Shown: positions 10,386 to 21,320, counted from the stretch's first letter. The stretch is 64,000 nucleotides of DNA from Okapia johnstoni (GCA_024291935.2 CM044305.1:90822397-90886396), one strand, 5' to 3'. Notes: generated by a model not told the origin, from the letters alone. A program made the numbers and translations.

Positions 10386-11489
10386 AAGGCACCAAGGAGT
10401 TAAATGAGCTTACCTAGCCCTCAGTTTTGTCCTTCCAGCCCCAGGCAAAGTAATGAGCAGCTTTCTACTTCCCTGTGGGTCCAAGGAAGCACCCCTTAGA
10501 GCTGAACTGCAGCCAGAGGGAGGGACGGCCCATCTCTGACCCTCACCCCACTGAAAAGCAAGCAGTTGACTTGGGGCCAGGCTTTGGTTGGGCCTGAAAA
10601 GGCAGCCGTGTACCAGGAAAGCTGCTGGGCTCCCTGTGGCCTCCGTGTGGGCCAGGCCCGCCCTTCCTCCAGGCCTCTGCCCCCTGTAGCCCCTGCCACT
10701 AGCCACAGACCAGGGCACGGGGACCCCTTCATCCCTGTTGGGGCTGGGAAGCACTTCCTTCGTGTCAGGCCGGGTCACCTCTATGCCAGGTGCCCAGCTG
10801 TGCTGGTGGCCTCTCTCTGGAAACCTGTTGTCCCTTGTCAGGGTGGTCTGGTCCCAGATATGCCTGGCAGGCCCCAGTGGACAGCAGGTCCTGGGACGGA
10901 ATGGATGGATATGAGCCCAGGAGGCAGTGCTGGAGGATTGGTGCAGCCAGAACAGAGAGGTACCGTCTATATTGCTTCTCGTTATGCCTAATGGATCATG
11001 ATTATAATACTTGGAAAGTATGTGGGGCCTGCTTTCCAGAAGTGCAAAGCCCAGTAGGGTATTGCACACACTTTTGCTAGTCTGGCTACTATCTGTAATG
11101 TCGTTTCCGTGGGAAATGCTTTTCAGTTCCCGCAGTGCCTGATGGCATGTGGGAACTGGCTACACAGGGAGGAAGCTCAGTGTGTGAGACGATTCCTCAG
11201 GAGGAGGGAGGGAGGTCCATGGGCTGGGTGTTGACAGAAAACTTCCTAGAGCAAGAGAGCTTGAGCTGTGCCTTTCAGAAGGAAGAGGATTTTGGTAAGT
11301 GGGGCAAAGGCACACAAAGGACTGAGGCAGGAATGGGGGGGCGAGTGCTCATGGGGAATGCTGGGAAAATCGGATCGAGGCATTTTCCTTGTAGTCATGG
11401 GATGTCAGACCAGGTGGGATTGGAAGAAGCGTTGTCTGCAGAGCTTTCAAATTAGAGAAGGAGGAAGGAGGTGGGTAGGAGAAGAAAAA
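10386..11489. other. GC-rich unrecognised stretch with opposed open frames
   Basis: Minus-strand frame 10410-11069 (219 codons) is the longest non-transposon frame in the window and overlaps plus-strand frames of 141 (10566-10991) and 96 codons. The predicted proteins are rich in Pro, Gly and Arg, low in complexity and match no domain I know. High GC lowers stop frequency, so chance is the simplest explanation. No flanking splice signals or polyadenylation context support a gene. Confidence 0.4.
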
Positions 11490-11616
11490 CAATTTATAAT
11501 TACTACTCTGGGCCAGGTGCTTTACCAAGGGTGTCTCTATTCCTCATAGGACCCCAGAAAGATAGGAGGTATTGCTTCGATGAGGAAAGAGTTTGTAGAG
11601 GTTAAGTGAGGTTCTT

Positions 11617-12265
11617 TTTTTTCTTCTAAATTTCATTGGCATGTAATTGATTTCCAATGTTGTGTTAGTTTCAAGTGTACAACATAGTGACTCAGTTATA
11701 CATATATTGTTTCCTTTCCTGTGGTGCATATATACAAGGGAATACTGTACTGTGCTGTTTTTGCCAGTCGTGTCTGACTCTTTGTGACCCTATAGACTGT
11801 AGCCTACCAGGCTTCCCTGTCCGTGGGATTCTGTAGGCAAAAATACTGGAGTGGGTTGCCATTTCCTCCTCCAGGGGATCTTCCTGGCTTAGGGATTGGA
11901 CCCATGTCTCTTTCATCTCTTGCATTGGCTGGGAGGTTCTTTACCACTAGCGCCAGTTTCCCTGGCTGGGAAGCCCCACAATGGAATACTGCTCAGTCAT
12001 AAAGAATGAAATAATGCCATTTGCATCAACATGGATGCAACTAGAGATTATCATACTAACTCAGAAAGAAAGACAAATATCATAGGATATCACTCATATG
12101 TGGATTCTATTTTTTAAAAATGGTATAAATGAACTTGTTTACAAAACAGAAACAGACTCACAGATATTGAAAACCAAACTTGTGATTACCAAAGTGGAAA
12201 CGTGTGGGAGGGGAGGGATAAATTAGGAGCTTGGAATTAACATACACACACTACTATATATAAAA
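11617..12265 (-). mobile_element. L1 insertion with 5' inversion (twin priming)
   Basis: The extreme L1 3' end lies on the minus strand, with a T-rich run at 11614-11622 followed by tccaatgttgtgttagtttc. From about 11,720 the orientation flips: gcatatatacaag, then gaatgaaataatgccattt and agactcacagatattg run on the plus strand, as in L1 sequence upstream of the 3' end. The whole is bounded by a perfect 14-bp repeat, taagtgaggttctt (11603-11616 and 12266-12279). Confidence 0.82.
11748..11982 (-). mobile_element. Bov-tA SINE nested in the inverted L1
   Basis: A complete antisense copy: tail complement (gccagtcgtgtctgactctt), A monomer, box B complement and head complement ending near 11978. 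Duplication ggaatactg at 11739-11747 and 11983-11991 lies within L1 sequence, so this insertion is younger than the L1. Confidence 0.9.
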
Positions 12266-12483
12266 TAAGTGAGGTTCTTGAATCCATTCAGGTGTTAAGT
12301 GCTAGAACCAGAATTTGAATTCTAGTCTGTGTGATTCTGTGACAATATGCCCCTGACTCATATGTTGGGCTTAAAAATATCAAAAGGGAAGTCTATGTTT
12401 CTGCAAATGTTCCAAAGTTCCCCTGACCCAGGTCCTTAAAAAGTCAGAGGCCACAGTAACTGTCTTGGAGTCTTTACAGCTGT

Positions 12484-13400
12484 GATAAAAAAAAATTACT
12501 ATAAAATGGATATCTTAAAACAATGTATTTTTTTATGGGAATATATTTTCTCACAGTTCTGGAGGCCAAGAGTCTGAAATCATGGTGTCAGCAAGGCCGT
12601 GTTCCTTCTGAAGCTTCTTGGGGAAGATCCTGTGTTAGGGTTCTCCAGGGAAACAGAACCAATAGGACCTGTTGATCCATTGCTGTATCCATCAATTATT
12701 TATAAGGAATATGGAAGCTGGCAAGTCCAGAATCTGCTAAGTGGGCTAGCAAGCTGAAGACCCAGGAGAGCTATTGTCCCAGTTTGAGTCTGAAGACAGT
12801 TTGCTCTAGAACCAGGAAGATCCAGGGTCTCGGATCAAATCAGAAGGCCATCTCCTAGAGAACTGTCTTTTGGTTAGGGGAGTCTAGTCTTTTTGTTCTG
12901 TATTCAGACCTCCAGCTGATTAGATGAAGCCCATCTAGAGTATGGAAGGCAACTTGTTTTATTCTAATTCCACCAATTTACATATTAATCTCACCCAAAA
13001 CACCCTCACAGAAATGCCCAGAATAATGTTTGACCAAATATCTGAGTATCACATGGCCCAGCCAAGCTGACACATGAAATTAACTGTCATACGTTCCTGG
13101 CCTCTCCTAGCTCCCAGTGGCTTCAGGCATTCGTTGTCTTTTGTCGGCATGGCTCCAATCTCTGCCTCCATCTTCACATGGCTTTCTCCCCTATGTGTCC
13201 CAAATCTCCCTCTGTCTCTTATAAGGCCACCTGTCACTGAACTGAGGGATCCTCCTAAATATTGGATGCATTCATCTTGAGATCCTTAGCCTAATTACAT
13301 CTGCAAAGACCCTTTTTCCAAATAAGGTCACAATCACAATTTCTGGATGTTAGGACATGGACGTATATTTGGAGGGGGGGCACCATTCAACCCACTACTG
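12484..13400. repeat. Old mammalian repeat carrying an inserted LTR-like element
   Basis: The left part (12484-12630) has ctcacagttctggaggccaa. The right part (13090-13400) resumes with tggcttcaggcattcg, gcctccatcttcacatggct, ttacatctgcaaagaccct and ttcaacccactact. These are consecutive blocks of one widespread old repeat whose family name I cannot fix. Its middle is split by the element at 12631-13089. Confidence 0.55.
12631..13089. mobile_element. Solo LTR-like element nested in an older repeat
   Basis: Starts tgttagggttctccagggaa, contains gaccaaatatctgagtatca, and ends near aaattaactgtca. The TG...CA termini and about 459-bp length fit a solo LTR of an old mammalian retroelement. The host repeat carries a short cctg copy on both sides. 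There is no internal coding region. Confidence 0.5.
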
Positions 13401-13689
13401 TGGAATTCTGCCATGGGAATCTGAGAAGTTCTGGCATGGTCACTTCCTAACTTCAGGTTAAAAAAAAAACAAATCAAACAACCCCCCCCCACAAAGACTC
13501 CAGACTATTAATAATCATCCCAGTGCAAGGAGGTAAGTTGATGACCATCTGGGGTGGATATTTTAAGTATGGTGTCAACCTGAGTGGGGGCCAGGAGATG
13601 CTGCTGCCCACTCAGGGGATTTGCCTGGCCTGTCCCTAAGGAAAGTGAGAATGGGGGGAAATGACCAGAGAGCTTTTTTATTTTCTTTA
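13401..13689. other. No recognisable element
   Basis: Ordinary sequence with an A8/C10-type homopolymer patch around 13459-13491. Confidence 0.35.
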
Positions 13690-13900
13690 AAAATGTACTT
13701 TCTTTATTTTTACAATGTATTTGTGGTTTATTTCACATAAACCTTTCCCACAGTAGCCAAATATAGAAGGCTTCACTTTTTACATCTTCAGTTTTTTTCA
13801 ATTCTATAAATATTGAAACATTTTAACATAAGAAATTTTGAAGTACAGAGATAAATGACTCCCAATTTCTCTGCCCTAATACAAGTGGTTTCTTTTTTTC
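13690..13900 (-). mobile_element. Old L1 fragment (tentative)
   Basis: AT-rich sequence of the type found in antisense old L1 3' regions (ttcacataaacctttcccac; gaaacattttaacataag). Too diverged to subtype. Confidence 0.35.
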
Positions 13901-13904
13901 ATGT

Positions 13905-14155
13905 TCTCTTTTGTCGTGGTCTACAAATGTCTTAGCCCCTTTGTGAAGTATTTCCTTACTTCTTCATCAGGCTTTCATGTTCCTTCCCTTTCACAAAAGC
14001 ATTTTACGAATTACAACACCTTTCAGTTTGTTTGTATAGTTTCCACTTAGACTGAATCTCCTTGAAAGTAGGGGATCATGTCTTTTCACCTTTGTGAAAA
14101 GCACTATACCTGGGACATATTAAGTGTTCAATAAGTGTTCTCAAAGGAATTAATA
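13905..14155 (+). mobile_element. L2 LINE 3' end
   Basis: The order tgaatctccttgaaagtagg, ggatcatgtctttt, cactatacctgggacatat, tcaataagtgttctc is that of the L2 3' end (the ...gagggcagggac... to ...gctcaataaa... segment). Confidence 0.5.
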
Positions 14156-14164
14156 CATGTATGT

Positions 14165-14660
14165 GCATACTCATGATAAACATGTAATTTTATAATTTGC
14201 TTTTCTTAACATCACAGTACACATTTGTACATTGTTTATTTTTCACATAATATACTTTAATAGTTTTCTAATAGTCGTTTCTATTCCATTAATGGACAGT
14301 CATTTGCTAATCATTGCCCTCTTAATGGGAATGGTTGCTTTCAGCCTCACACTGTTCATAATTACACTGAATCGAATACCTTTATACACTTGTTAGTTTT
14401 TGCAGTGAATGAAATTTCCAAGAGTGAGATCAACATTTCTTTTTAGTTCTTGGTAACATGTTGCTTCTCAAGGAAGTTAAACCAATTTGCATTAACTTTG
14501 TATGGAGGTGACAATTTTAACCACAGTTCTGTCAGCATTGTGGTTTGTTATTTCAGTATTGTTTTAAAATTATGTTTATAATTGTTTTCAAATATTATCT
14601 CATATTTTTCATTTTGTCCATCCCATTTCAATAAAATTTAATGAGTACATTTAATTTGAG
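14165..14660 (-). mobile_element. Old L1 (L1M) fragment
   Basis: Antisense old-L1 landmarks: acattgtttatttttcacat, ctattccattaatggacagt, gtgaatgaaatttccaagag. No coding capacity. Confidence 0.45.
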
Positions 14661-14676
14661 TTCTATATGTAATTCA

Positions 14677-14896
14677 GAGCTTCCTTGGTGGCTCTGATGG
14701 TCAAGAATATGCCTGCAGTACAGGAGACGTGGGTTCGATCCCTGGGTCAGGAAGATTCCCTGGAGAAGGGAGTGGCAACCCAGTCCAGTATTCTTGCCTG
14801 GAGAATTCTATGGACAGAGGAGCCTGGCTGGCTATAGTCCATGGGGTCGCAAAGGGTCGGACATGACTGAGTGACTAATACTACTTTACTACTTTC
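14677..14896 (+). mobile_element. Bov-tA SINE, complete
   Basis: Head, box B (gggttcgatccc), A monomer and the tail block gactgagtgactaatacta are all present. Duplication atgtaattca at 14667-14676 and 14897-14906. Confidence 0.93.
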
Positions 14897-14920
14897 ATGT
14901 AATTCATACTCTTCACTCTT

Positions 14921-15045
14921 TTTTTAAATATTTATTTTTTCATTTGGCTGCTCTGGGTCTTAGTTGCAGCATGTGAGATCGAATCTGGGCCTCCTGCACT
15001 GCGAGCATGGAGTCTTAGTCACTGGACCACCAGGGAAGTCCCTCA
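14921..15045 (-). mobile_element. CHR-type tRNA-Glu SINE
   Basis: A T-rich tail is followed by the antisense body and ends in accaccagggaagtccc. Perfect 11-bp duplication tcttcactctt at 14910-14920 and 15046-15056. Confidence 0.92.
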
Positions 15046-15383
15046 TCTTCACTCTTGAAGGATCATTTTACTGGCTACAGAATTCTGGGTTGACAATATT
15101 TTGTCTTTAGCACTTTAAAGATGTTGTGCCACTGCCTTCTGGCCTTCATGGTTTCTGATAAGAAGACCATGGTCATTTGAATAATTATTGCTCCATATAT
15201 AATATTTTGTTTCTTTCTGGCTACACCAAAGATTTCCTTTTTATCCTTGGCTTTCATCCACTTGATCATGCTGGATTAGACATAAGTTTCTTCATATTAA
15301 ATTCTGTTTGAGGTTCACCAAATTGGAAGTTTCTGGCCATTATTAAATTTTTTTCTTCTCTCCTGGGCTAATTACTTGTATAT

Positions 15384-15989
15384 TCAGTTCAGTTCAGTTG
15401 TTCAGTCATGTCTGACTCTTTGCGACCCCATTAATTGCAGCACGCCCGGCCTCCCTGTCCATCACCAACTCCCGGAGTTTACCCAAACTCATGTCCATCT
15501 AGTCGCTGATGCCATCCAGCCATCTCATCCTCTGTCGTCCCCTTCTCCTCCTGCCCCCAATTCTTCCCAGCATCAGGGTCTTTTCCAATGAGTCAACTCT
15601 TCTCATGAGGTGGCCAAAGTATTGGAGTTTCAGCTTCAACATCAGTCCTTCCAATGAACACCCAGGGCTGATCTCCCTTAGGATGGACTAGTTGGATCTC
15701 CTTGCAGTCCAAGGGACTCTCAAGAGTCTTCTCCATCACCACAGTTCAAAAGCATCAATTCTTCGGCACTCAGCTTTCTTCACAGTCCAACTCTCACATC
15801 CATACATGACCACTGGAAAAACCATAGCCTTGACTAGATGGACCTTTGTTGGCAAAGTAATGTCTCTGCTTTTTAATATGCTGTCTAGGTTGGCCATAAC
15901 CTTCCTTCCAAGGAGTAAGCATCTTTTAATTTCATGGCTGCAATCACCATCTGCAGTGATTTTGGAGCCCCCCCAAATAAAGTCTGAGA
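15384..15989 (-). mobile_element. BovB LINE, 3'-end fragment
   Basis: Begins with the complement of the BovB tail, a (TTCAG) run with gttcagttcagttgttcagt, and extends about 600 bp into ORF2. It inserted into the old L1 block at 15057-17080. It lacks EN and the RT active site, so it is a dead 5'-truncated copy. Confidence 0.93.
15736..15989 (-). pseudogene. BovB ORF2 C-terminal fragment
   Basis: The minus-strand reading frame covers about 85 residues of the region downstream of the reverse transcriptase, including KITADGDCSHEIK and VFPVVMYGCESWT, both seen in the other BovB copies here. The frame enters non-BovB sequence at its N-terminal end. It is non-functional, with no YADD motif or endonuclease. 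Confidence 0.85.
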
Positions 15990-17089
15990 TCTTTTGATAA
16001 TGTCCCACAGATTCCTGAGGCTTTGCTCATTTTATTTTCTGACCTTTATTCTCCTTTGGATTGGAGAATTTCTGCTGATCTATCTTCCCATTCACTGACT
16101 CTTTCTCTGTCTTTCCATTCTGCTTTTGAGTGCATTGAGGTTTCTTTCTAGTTACTGTATCTTTCTGTTTTAGAATTTCTTAGATTAAAAAACATAGTTT
16201 CTATTTTATTTCTTGATTTCCTTCTTTTCCTCACTCATTATGAGCATAGTTTCCTTTACCTCATTGACTATAGTTGAAATAGCTCTTTTAAAGTTCTTGT
16301 CTGATAATTTCAGCATCTGGGTCATCTCTGTGTTGAACTCAATGGGTTATCTTTTCTCTTGGGAATCAATGGGTCACATTTTCCTGGTTTTTTGGTTTCT
16401 TTTCTTTTTTTTTTTTTTTTGTATGTTGGGTAATTTCAGATTGTATACCAGGCATTATAATTGTTAGCTTGTGGATAATCTGGATTATACTACATTCCTC
16501 CAAAAAGGGTTGACACTTTTTTGTTTTAGTAAGCTATTAACTTGGTTAGCCTCAGACTGCAAACTCTGCCTCACCTATGGAGGTCATCAGCTCAATTAGC
16601 AGTTCAAATCTTTTAGCCTTAACTGTGATAAGACTTGAGTCTGCCCCCAGGAATGCATGGTTCAAGGGCCCAGGGTTCAGCCAGAAACCTGGGCTGAGTT
16701 TATGCATGGAATATGGGGACTTCCTATTCTGCTTCTCTAATTTATAGGATTCCCGTGGCATTTTCAGATGGCTATAGTTACCCTGGGTTCTGACATCATC
16801 TGGTTTTTCAGGCCAGAAAGATGGCAGAGTTTCTGCTGAAGTCTGTGCTCAAGGTCAAGCTGTAAAGATGGAAACTCACCCCATATTCCAGGCTTTCCTT
16901 TTCAGCTTCCATCCAGAATATGCCCCCTTTTTTCACTCTCTAGCATCTCTAGATTTCTTTTTTTTGTCATTTTCCTCAGAGTTCATAGTTGATATCTTCA
17001 GGGAGGTTGTTCTGTTAATGACTTATTCTACCATACTGGAAGTGGAAACTGTTTTCAATTTTTGAATAAAAAAGGACATCGGAAAATTT

Positions 17090-17330
17090 ACCTCTAGTTA
17101 AAAAATTAATATACATGCATTTGAAAATGACATAGAAAAAGACAAAGAAGAAAGTAAACCTACTGTTAACATTTTGGTATATTTCCTTCCAGTTTTTTTT
17201 TAATGTGTATATATATCCAATATGCTTATGTAAGCATAGAAATATGTATATTTCTTATAACTAAAATAGGAACATACTATAGACATATTATAACCTGCTT
17301 CTCCCAACCCAATATAGCAATATATAATAA
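17090..17330 (-). mobile_element. Old L1 3' fragment
   Basis: The phrases ttaacattttggtatatttc and atatgcttatgtaagcatag match antisense old L1 3' sequence. Very AT-rich and diverged. Confidence 0.4.
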
Positions 17331-18480
17331 ACAATGAAAAAGAGCTGTTCAGGATTTAAGAATAAAGAGTTGGTGAGCTTACTGAAGACAAATTGAAAAA
17401 TGAGAACTTTGATCTAAAAGGGCATGGTGCTGAGAGGTGGTACCTTTTGAGGATGAGATCCACAGAAGGGTCTCAAGACCCTGTCCTTGCAGGCATAATA
17501 GTGTAGAGAGAACAGTGTCTTTTCTCAACCCTAAATACCTGGGGAGTGGCTGAGGATTTGGGATAGGGCTGTGGTTTCTTCTGCTGACTCCTGGCTGTTA
17601 GAGACTGGAAGTCCCAGCCCTCGAGTTTGTGGTGGATTAGGCAGGCCACACAGGCAGATCTGCAGGACGCTGGGAGCCACTGCAGCTCCTGGGTGGCCTG
17701 CCCAGCTGCAGGTCCTGACCATGCAGTACTAACTGCACGTGGAGGAGGTGAGGAGTGGAACTCTGAGTCAGTGGAGCTGAGCTAACATTTGCTGCATTGA
17801 TTAGAATTTTCAGGCGTTATCAACTATAGCTGAGGTGAACTTCCTTCAGATTCAAATGATCTAATGAGAATCTACTCCTTGTTCTTTAGAATCAGTCTCC
17901 CTTTGTATCTATTTGACCTGAGATACTCACTACTCTTCACTACTTATCCATCTTTCATTTGATTGTCAGAGCTCCACTCAATTTGGTTAACCACTGACTT
18001 CAAAGTCACTGTATTCTAATCTGAGCTCATCATTTCCCTTCAGAGCTCACTCATTGTGTTTCCTGTTTTTGTTTAGGACACTACCCATAGGTCACCCAGT
18101 TGCCAAGAATCTTTGCTGACTCTTCCCTCTCTCTCAGGCTTCCATCTTCCAATCAGTTGCTGCATCTCAATGACTTTGATTCCTTGAAGTGGAACCACTA
18201 AAGTCTTTTCAGTAGAGGATAGGATGTGATGAGCTGTGGGCTTTATTAATAGTATGTAAAATGAATTATGTGTATGTGTGGTGGGGGGAGAGGCAGAATG
18301 TAAGACAGAGAGTCCAGTTTGGAAAACAGCAAAAGACCACAAAAGAGATGAGAATAGAAACTGTGACATGGAGGAGAGGATTTCAAGAGGCAACTCATAA
18401 ATGAAATATGTAAACATTTTCAAAAACAGAAGAACTCTTAAAAGTTGAAAAGATGGTTAATGTAGTTCAAGATATACTTA
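17331..18480. other. Unrecognised sequence
   Basis: A 116-codon minus frame (18073-18423) and a 63-codon frame (17531-17722) show no known motif. I identify no repeat with confidence. Confidence 0.4.
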
Positions 18481-19128
18481 TTTAAAGTAAATTTTTAAAG
18501 AAAGTATAGTATACACAGGAAAAGTGTGTATCATAAGTGTCAGCTTGATGAACTATCACAATCTGAACACACCTCTGTAACTATTACCGAGATCAAGAAA
18601 CAGTGCATGAACAGCACCATAGAAGCCCCCTTTATGTCCCCTTCCAGTAATTTAGTCCCTCTCCAAGATAGTCATTAACCTGACAACTAATGCTATAGAT
18701 TAATTTTGTCTGTCTTTTAACTTCATATGAATGAAATTCTATAGGGTAGATTATATTGTCTGGCTTCTTGCATGCGACAGTATTTTTTTGGTGAGATTTA
18801 TCCATGTGTTGCTGTTGTTGTTTTAATAGAAATAGTTCTTTGCTTCTCAGTGCTACATAGAATTTGATCTATTGCTTATAATTATTTATGTTTCCAACTG
18901 GAAACCATTATGAATTGTGCTATATGAACATGCTTGTATATGTCTTTTTGGTACATGTGTCTATATATTTATGTTAGGAATATATTTAGGAGTGAACTTT
19001 GCTGGTTTCATAGGACAATATATATCTATATTTATGATACTGCCATATACTTATCCAATGTATTTGTACCAATTTATACTCTGCCTAGCAATATAAGAGA
19101 ATTCCAGTTCCAACACTTGGTATTATCT
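18481..19128 (-). mobile_element. Old L1 (L1M) 3' region
   Basis: Antisense landmarks in order: atagtatacacaggaaaagt, accgagatcaagaaacagtg, gaatgaaattctatagggta, ttatgaattgtgctatatga, taccaatttatactctgcct. About 650 bp remain, with no open frame. Confidence 0.7.
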
Positions 19129-19129
19129 A

Positions 19130-19245
19130 CCTTTTATTTTATTTTAGCCACACAGTGTGGCATGTGGGATCTTAGATCCTTGACCAGGGATCAAACTTGT
19201 GCCTCTGCAGTGGAAGTGCCAAGTCCGAACCATTGGACTACCAAT
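19130..19245 (-). mobile_element. CHR-type tRNA-Glu SINE, head end worn
   Basis: A T-rich start, then ccacacagtgtggcatgtgg, the box B complement cagggatcaaac, and a decayed head complement near 19230. Confidence 0.8.
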
Positions 19246-19261
19246 TTAAACAGCTGAGTTG

Positions 19262-19325
19262 GCAGAAACCGACACAACATTGTAAAGCAAGAATCCTGCA
19301 ATTAAAAATCAATTCAAAAAATTGA
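19262..19325 (+). mobile_element. Short L1 3'-end fragment
   Basis: gacacaacattgtaaagcaa followed by an A-rich end resembles the last 60 bp of ruminant L1s in the sense direction, next to a larger antisense L1 end. Confidence 0.4.
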
Positions 19326-19339
19326 AACCAATATTATCT

Positions 19340-19560
19340 AATTATCTTTATTTTTAAAATATTTTATTTTTTATTGACCTATAGTGGATTTACAATATTG
19401 TGTTACTTTCAAGTGTATAGCACAGTGATTCAGTTATATATAAACATATATTCTTTTTTTCAGATTCCTTTCCCTTATAGATTATCACAAAATATTGAGT
19501 ACATTTCCCTGTGCTGTACAGTAGGTCCTTGTTGTTTATCTTATCTGCCTTTTTAAATTT
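19340..19560 (-). mobile_element. Ruminant L1 3' end
   Basis: A T-rich run, then ttgacctatagtggatttac, cacagtgattcagttatata and ccctgtgctgtacagtaggt. This is the complement of the typical ruminant L1 3' terminus. Confidence 0.75.
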
Positions 19561-19978
19561 TAGCTATCCTGGTGGTGTCTTTTGCTGCCCTTCTACTAGA
19601 GACAACCAAGCAGCATCAAATGTATTCATTTGCTCTGAATTAAAAGTGAGTCAAGTTAAAGGGAGAACCTGTCCTCAAGCAGCTCTAAATCCAGTTGGAG
19701 ACTCCCTGACATGTAAACAAATAATTGCAACATAAAATATGTGCTATTGTGAGTATCAGAGCGGAGGCAAGATACTGTGCTTTGTTCGTATAGAGGAAGT
19801 AGTTGGCTGTGCTCACAGTTGGAGGCCCAGACTGGAGGGGCCTAGAAGAAGGAAGGATACAAGTTAGCTGACTATTAAAATAGAACAACTGGGAGGTGAA
19901 AAAAAAAACAAAGCCACTGAAACTGTCAAGTAGGTAGAATTGACATGACATGACTAAATAAATGACTACTAAGACATG
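19561..19978. other. Old-repeat remnant, otherwise unrecognised
   Basis: ctaaatccagttggagactc and acaaataattgcaacataaa resemble the middle of the old family described at 3290-3880. The remainder is unassigned. Confidence 0.3.
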
Positions 19979-20512
19979 GGCTTGCCTGGTGGCTCAGAAG
20001 GTAAAGAATCTACCTGTAACACAGGGTACCCGGGTTCAATCCCTGGGACAGGAAGATCCCCTGTAGAAAGAAATGGTAACCCACTCCAGTATTCTTGCCT
20101 GGAGGGGCTTTCCTGATAGCTAAGTTGGTAAAGAATCTGTCTGCAATGCCGGAGACCCTGGTTTGATTCCTGGGTTGGGAAGATCCGCTGGAGAAGGGAT
20201 AGGCTACCCACTCCAGTATTCTTGGGTTTCCCTTGTGGCTCAGCTGGTAAAGAATCTCCCTGCAATGCGGAAGACCTGGCTTCCATCCCTGGGTTGGGAA
20301 GATCCCCTAGAGAAGGGAAAGGCTACCCACTCCAGTATTCTGGCCTAGAGAATTCCATGGACTGTATAGTCCATGGGGTCGCAAAGAGCTGGACACGACT
20401 GAGTGACTTTCACTTCACTTCATTCTTGCCTGGAGAATCCCACGGACGGAGGAACCTGTTGGGCTACAGTCCATGGGGTCGCAAAGAGTTAGATATGACT
20501 GAACAACTTTCA
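19979..20512 (+). mobile_element. Compound Bov-tA array: three heads, two tails
   Basis: Heads begin near 19,979, 20,104 and 20,225, but only two tails exist (about 20,362-20,421 and 20,429-20,512). The third copy (20225-20421) is flanked by attcttg at 20218-20224 and 20422-20428 and sits inside the second. The first copy stops after its first 125 bp. aagacatg before the array and aagatatg after it may be the outer duplication. Confidence 0.88.
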
Positions 20513-20529
20513 AGATATGAAGAGAGGGG

Positions 20530-21320
20530 ATGGAATTAACAGACAGTGATATTAAGGAAGCAGAATGGACAGGGAGACATCCTGTGCAATGTGGAAAATC
20601 AGAAAGTTATCAATGGCGACTCCAGGTTTTGGATCCAGGTGTCTGAGTAGATGCTATTGTTATCCATTAAAAGAGAGAAACCAGGTAAAGAAAGAGTTTG
20701 ACGGTGGGAGGTGAGAAAGATATCTTCAGTTTGGACATGCCAAGTTTGAAAGGCCTGTGGGCTGTCTAGGTGGAGTTATCATCAGTAGGCATTTGGATAT
20801 AGGGGCCTGGAGCTCATAAGAGAGTGATGGGAGAGAACTGTGGATATTTTTGAACATTTATTTACTTGGCTGCACTGGGTCTTAGTTGGGGCATGCGGAA
20901 TCTTTTTTTTTCTCTTTAGTTGCCCATGTGGAGACTTTTAGTTGCAGGATGTGGGATCTAGGTCCCTGACCAGGGATCAAATCTGGGCCCCCTGCATTGG
21001 GAGGACAGAGTCTTAGCCACTGGGCCACCAGGGAAGTCCTGTGTTGTGGATATTATTTGAGGGATATTTGGTGTTTTGGAGCGTCTGAACCATAGGAGTG
21101 CATGAGATCAATAGGGAGATTGTGAGCAAGCTTAGGACAGAACCCTGTGGAATCTCACCTTTAAAAGGCAAATGGTAGAAGATGACCTTCTCCAAATTGA
21201 GGCTTCTGCATACTTCTAGGTTGGGGACAGGAAGCAAGCATAGAGGGAAAGGCTGAAGACATAGGAAGGAAACATGATGAGCCAGGTAGCAAGGACTCAG
21301 AAGTGGGGAGGGACACCTGT
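20530..21320 (+). repeat. Old interspersed repeat split by a CHR SINE
   Basis: ggcgactccaggttttgg, cagtttggacatgccaagtt, ggatataggggcctggagct, then after the SINE catgagatcaatagggagat and agaaccctgtgg. This is the same old family as at 26.8-31.0 kb. Confidence 0.45.
20849..21044 (-). mobile_element. CHR-type tRNA-Glu SINE with internal duplication
   Basis: An antisense copy ending in ccaccagggaagtcct. It is longer than usual because the cttagttg... to ...gcatgcgg part is followed by a second, similar tagttgcccatgtgg/ttttagttgcaggatgtggg segment. Duplication tgtggatatt at 20839-20848 and 21045-21054. Confidence 0.88.

Larger units (their letters stand above)
11490..12350 (-). mobile_element. 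MIR SINE split by an L1 insertion
   Basis: The left part (11490-11612) holds the complement of MIR's 3' half. The right part (12280-12350) continues it with gttaagtgctagaaccagaa and gaattctagtctgtgtgatt. Everything between is the L1 with its Bov-tA. Confidence 0.65.
15057..17080 (-). mobile_element. Old L1/HAL1-like 5'-region block (tentative)
   Basis: Two blocks flank the BovB at 15384. The left has ttactggctacagaattctg and ttctgataagaagaccatgg. The right has cacagattcctgaggctttg, gaatttctgctgatctatct, atcttcccattcactgactc and cttgtctgataatttcagca. This order recalls the antisense 5' part of old L1 or HAL1 elements. The stretch after 16,540 is less certain. Confidence 0.42.

Noticed and set aside
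10386..11070. CpG island with a bidirectional promoter
   Set aside because: GC content is raised, but CpG sites are scattered and well below what the base composition would predict for an island.
19979..20250. tRNA genes suggested by box A and box B-like sequences in Bov-tA and CHR elements
   Set aside because: These are tRNA-derived SINE heads that lack a closed cloverleaf and acceptor stem, and are followed by SINE bodies.
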